A stretch of 8,434 bases of DNA from Sphingobium sp. GTDB lineage: Bacteria; Pseudomonadota; Alphaproteobacteria; Sphingomonadales; Sphingomonadaceae. Shown one piece after another: positions 6,439-8,434 of this stretch. How positions within the stretch are numbered: position 1 is the first letter of the stretch; each line of letters opens with the position of its first letter. The translations under genes were made by a program, and so were the position numbers. The notes below the pieces were generated by a model. That model had not been told where the DNA came from and searched no databases. It was given only the letters and a program-made list of their open reading frames with translations. Where the stretch lies: the NCBI GenBank assembly GCA_030148625.1, contig JASBTC010000378.1, forward strand, positions 1-8,434, in the 5' to 3' direction.

Positions 6439-6517
6439 CGCTTGATCGCCTATCGGCTTCGCATTCAGCCCGCAAGCCGGACGACACGGGCGAGAGATTT
6501 GATTTTGAGGAGCATCC

Positions 6518-7189
6518 ATGGCCTGGACCGACGAACGCATCGACCAGCTCAAGACCATGTGGGAAGGCGGCATGACCGCGAGCCAGATCGCAGTGGAGCT
6601 GGGCGGTGTCAGCCGCAACGCCGTCATCGGCAAGGCGCACCGACTGGGCCTCCAGTCGCGCCCTTCGCCCGTCAAGGAAAAGGACGGCAGCCAGCCGGCC
6701 AAAAAGCCCGCCGCGCCCCGAAAGGTGGAAGCGACGCCGCAACCCGCTGCGCCACCGCCCCCGCGTCCGGCACCCGCCCCGCGCCCGCCGGTCACGGCAG
6801 CGGCGCCCTCCGCATCCACCACATCCGCCCCGACACTGCCGGCATCCAATGAACCGGTGCTACGGTCGATCGGCCCCGGCGGCTTCCTGCGCCAGGGCCC
6901 CGGAGATCAGCAGGCACCGATTCCGCCCGCCCCGCCGCGCCGGCTGGTTCCGGCAAAGCCGAGCGCCGAGGTTGCGGGAAAGACCAGCCTGCTCGAGCTC
7001 AATGACAAGATCTGCAAATGGCCGATGGGCCATCCCGGCGAGCCCGATTTCCATTTTTGCGGCGTCCAGGTGAACCCGGGCTTCCCCTATTGCGTCCAGC
7101 ATTGCGGCCAGGCCTATCAGGCGCAGCTGCCGCGCCGCGATCGCCGTCCGCCACCGCCATTGCCCTTTGGCGGTCCGCGGGTGCGCTGA
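6518..7189 (+). CDS. gcrA: Cell-cycle regulator GcrA
   Basis: GcrA is an alphaproteobacterial transcription factor that binds sigma-70 RNA polymerase and stimulates promoters carrying CcrM-methylated GANTC, driving cell-cycle genes. This copy has 223 residues. The N-terminal DNA-binding domain MAWTDERIDQLKTMWEGGMT...VSRNAVIGKAHRLGL (1-45) is a near-canonical GcrA helix-turn-helix. A long Pro/Ala-rich, disordered linker follows (about 48-150). The C-terminal domain (about 155-203) has LLELNDKICKWPMGHPGEPDF, FCG and PYCVQHC, with cysteines at 166, 181, 192 and 196; this is the sigma-contacting part. Caulobacter GcrA is about 173 residues, so the difference is mostly linker length. The ATG at 6518 has GAGGAG (6507-6512) 5 nt upstream. 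It ends at a strong terminator. Confidence 0.97.
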   Translation: MAWTDERIDQLKTMWEGGMTASQIAVELGGVSRNAVIGKAHRLGLQSRPSPVKEKDGSQPAKKPAAPRKVEATPQPAAPPPPRPAPAPRPPVTAAAPSASTTSAPTLPASNEPVLRSIGPGGFLRQGPGDQQAPIPPAPPRRLVPAKPSAEVAGKTSLLELNDKICKWPMGHPGEPDFHFCGVQVNPGFPYCVQHCGQAYQAQLPRRDRRPPPPLPFGGPRVR

Positions 7190-7206
7190 ATTCAGACCCT
7201 GAACAA

Positions 7207-7236
7207 AAAAAGGCCGGCGAAAACGCCGGCCTTTTT
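7207..7236. terminator. Strong bidirectional intrinsic terminator
   Basis: GGCCGGCG (7212-7219) and CGCCGGCC (7224-7231) form an 8-bp GC stem around an AAAA loop. A-tract (from 7205) and T-tract (7232-7236) flank it. Read on the plus strand it ends gcrA; read on the minus strand, with A and T tracts swapped, it ends the beta-barrel gene, which stops at 7257. Confidence 0.93.
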
Positions 7237-7256
7237 CTTTGCACCCCGGCAAACCC

Positions 7257-8093
7257 TCAGAAACGGAACGACGCTGTAGCGCGAATGCTGTGATAGCGGA
7301 ACTTGTCGTCGCTGCGACGCATGTCGGTACCGCTCGAATTCACCAGCAGGAACGGGTTGGTCGCCGGCGCGGTGCCGGGCCCGGCACGAACCGTATAATC
7401 GTCATCGTTCAGGTTGGTGAACAGATATTGCAGGCCCACGGAGAAGTGCGAGCCGAGCTTCTGATCGACGCCGCCACCCGCACTCCAGCCATAGGCATCG
7501 GAATTGCCGTTGCCGGTAAAGCTGTTCGCGGTGTTGGTGGTGGTGAAGCGATTGCGGATCTTGCCGTAAGCGCCGCCACCCGTGGCGTAGAACAGCGTCT
7601 TGCCATTGGGCGTATAGCCCGCACGCAGGCGCAGGCCGGCGCTATATTTCAGGGTACGGCTGAACGTATAGGATGCCGGCGTCGTGCTGAATGCGCTGGT
7701 GCTGTCGCGAATATCGTTCTTGCCGAACTCGCCGACCGCACCGATCACGAAATTGCCCATCTGCTTGTCGAAACCGACATGGCCGAAATATTCGATTCCG
7801 TCCTTGTCGTTGCGACAGCCCGAGGTCGGGGCCGTGCCATCGGCCGCACCGCCGCAGAAACCGGGCGAGAACGCATTGGCGCCGCCAGAGGTGTTGACGT
7901 TGTTGTCGAAATCCCCATCCTGATTGGTGTCGAACAGCACCGACGATCCCTGATCGTTCGACTGGACGGTCGCGCCGACCGAGCCGCCGACATAGAAACC
8001 CGTCCAACTGTCTTCGGTGGTTTGGGCAAAGGCGGGCGCGGCCGAAGCCGCCGCGGCGAGGACCACCACGGCGGAGAGAAACTGGGTACGCAT
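7257..8093 (-). CDS. Outer-membrane beta-barrel protein (OMP_b-brl/Omp25-like)
   Basis: This 278-residue protein has a signal peptide (residues 1-23, ending PAFA). The mature start DSWTGFYVGGSVGATVQ (28-44) is the classic first strand of the 8-stranded OmpA/Omp25-31-like barrel family. Alternating aromatic and glycine strands follow (FGHVGFDKQMGNFVIGAVGEFG, YSAGLRLRAGYTP, FYATGGGAYGKI, YGWSAGGGVDQKLGSHFSVGLQYLFT), ending with terminal Phe in SIRATASFRF. The first extracellular loop is long and holds DTNQDGDFD (55-63), a calcium-loop-like run, plus cysteines at 80 and 93. The ATG at 8093 has AAGGAG (8100-8105) 6 nt upstream. Function is likely structural or a small pore or adhesin; it is not specific. 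No operon partner is seen: it lies between the gcrA terminator and parE. Confidence 0.92.
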   Translation of the reverse strand: MRTQFLSAVVVLAAAASAAPAFAQTTEDSWTGFYVGGSVGATVQSNDQGSSVLFDTNQDGDFDNNVNTSGGANAFSPGFCGGAADGTAPTSGCRNDKDGIEYFGHVGFDKQMGNFVIGAVGEFGKNDIRDSTSAFSTTPASYTFSRTLKYSAGLRLRAGYTPNGKTLFYATGGGAYGKIRNRFTTTNTANSFTGNGNSDAYGWSAGGGVDQKLGSHFSVGLQYLFTNLNDDDYTVRAGPGTAPATNPFLLVNSSGTDMRRSDDKFRYHSIRATASFRF

Positions 8094-8292
8094 ACGCTAC
8101 TCCTTACAGGCTTAAAGCCCCACCCAAACGCGTGCAGCGCAGCAATTGATCCCGGCCCGATCGATCTTTATCAAAACGTTGCAGATTTGCCACAATCATG
8201 CTCGATCGTTTCCATTATCGGCCTGATCCGACAACCCGGGCGACGAGGAAAAATGGATCGATCGAAATCAGGATCGCGACGGCCCGAGACGA

Positions 8293-8328
8293 GGCAAGCG
8301 TCGCCAAAGGGAGCGACGGCGGCTTGCC
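8293..8328 (+). promoter_or_regulatory. Hairpin in the parE leader
   Basis: GGCAAGC (8293-8299) pairs with GCTTGCC (8322-8328), and GTCGC (8300-8304) with GCGAC (8313-8317). This leaves an 8-nt loop and a 4-nt bulge on the 3' side. It has no T-tract, so it is not a terminator. It lies about 30 nt before the parE start, in the 262-bp gap (8094-8355) between the divergent beta-barrel gene and parE. I found no clear promoter for either gene in that gap. Confidence 0.4.
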
Positions 8329-8358
8329 AGCGGGACTCTGCTCCATCATAGCTGCATG

Positions 8359-8434
8359 ATGTCCGACGATCTGTTCGCTTCCGTTTCCCAGACCACCGGC
8401 AATTACGACGCCTCCTCGATCGAGGTTCTGGAGG
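8359..8434 (+). CDS. parE: DNA topoisomerase IV subunit B, first 25 residues (runs off right edge)
   Basis: ParE is the ATPase subunit that with ParC decatenates daughter chromosomes. The visible start reads MSDDLF, then a variable linker, then YDASSIEVLE, which precedes the ATPase-domain LEPVRKRPGMYIG in ParE proteins of this group; that block falls just past the edge. The ATG at 8359 is preferred because MSDDLF is the usual N-terminus; an in-frame ATG at 8356 would add one Met. No good ribosome binding site is visible, so translation may be weak or depend on leader structure or coupling. GyrB is an alternative, but the MSDD---YDASSIEVLE pattern fits ParE better. Confidence 0.88.
   Translation, partial: MSDDLFASVSQTTGNYDASSIEVLE

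Noticed and set aside
6439..6849. Upstream extension of the permease to 422 residues
   Set aside because: The extra 137 residues are antisense to gcrA and unlike any ABC-2 permease N-terminus.
8109..8119. GGCTT-A-AAGCC dyad near the beta-barrel ribosome binding site
   Set aside because: A 5-bp stem with a 1-nt centre is expected often by chance and cannot fold as an RNA hairpin.
7239..8351. A 370-codon plus-strand frame opposite the beta-barrel gene
   Set aside because: It is antisense to the barrel gene with low-complexity Ala/Gly/Arg composition, and begins inside the terminator of gcrA. Only its last 32 codons are mentioned separately as a possible parE leader frame.

Overview
The window looks like chromosome of a sphingomonad-type alphaproteobacterium. 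It is GC-rich and carries gcrA (a cell-cycle regulator confined to Alphaproteobacteria), a TonB-dependent receptor of the Xanthomonas/Caulobacter type, a small secreted protein of a kind common in Caulobacter and sphingomonads, and argD and parE starts typical of that group. This assignment is inferred from protein resemblance alone.

Layout. Positions 1-503 (minus) hold the N-terminal part of argD (acetylornithine aminotransferase). Its short leader contains an intrinsic terminator hairpin between a possible promoter and the ribosome binding site. Positions 624-5075 (minus) hold three co-directional genes, in transcription order: an AraC-type regulator (4086-5075), a TonB-dependent outer-membrane receptor (1367-3949), and a secreted 248-residue protein (624-1370) whose TTG start overlaps the receptor stop. 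An 18-bp perfect palindrome lies between regulator and receptor. Two 9-bp direct repeats lie upstream of the regulator, one overlapping its likely -10 box. Together these resemble a regulated nutrient-uptake locus whose substrate cannot be read from sequence.

Positions 5195-5506 (plus) encode a 103-residue secreted four-cysteine protein. It converges on an ABC-2 permease (5581-6438, minus), and the two are separated by a long inverted repeat. The permease is divergent from gcrA (6518-7189, plus), with two GANTC (CcrM) sites about 100 bp upstream of gcrA. A strong bidirectional terminator (7207-7236) separates gcrA from a small outer-membrane beta-barrel gene (7257-8093, minus). A 262-bp gap with a structured leader precedes the start of parE (topoisomerase IV subunit B), which runs off the right edge.

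Most of the window is ordinary core genome. The parts worth a second look are the argD leader, the receptor plus secreted-partner locus with its palindrome, the convergent inverted repeat, and the leader of parE. I saw no tRNA, rRNA, CRISPR array, insertion sequence, prophage gene or defence system. No gene-free stretch exceeds 300 bases.
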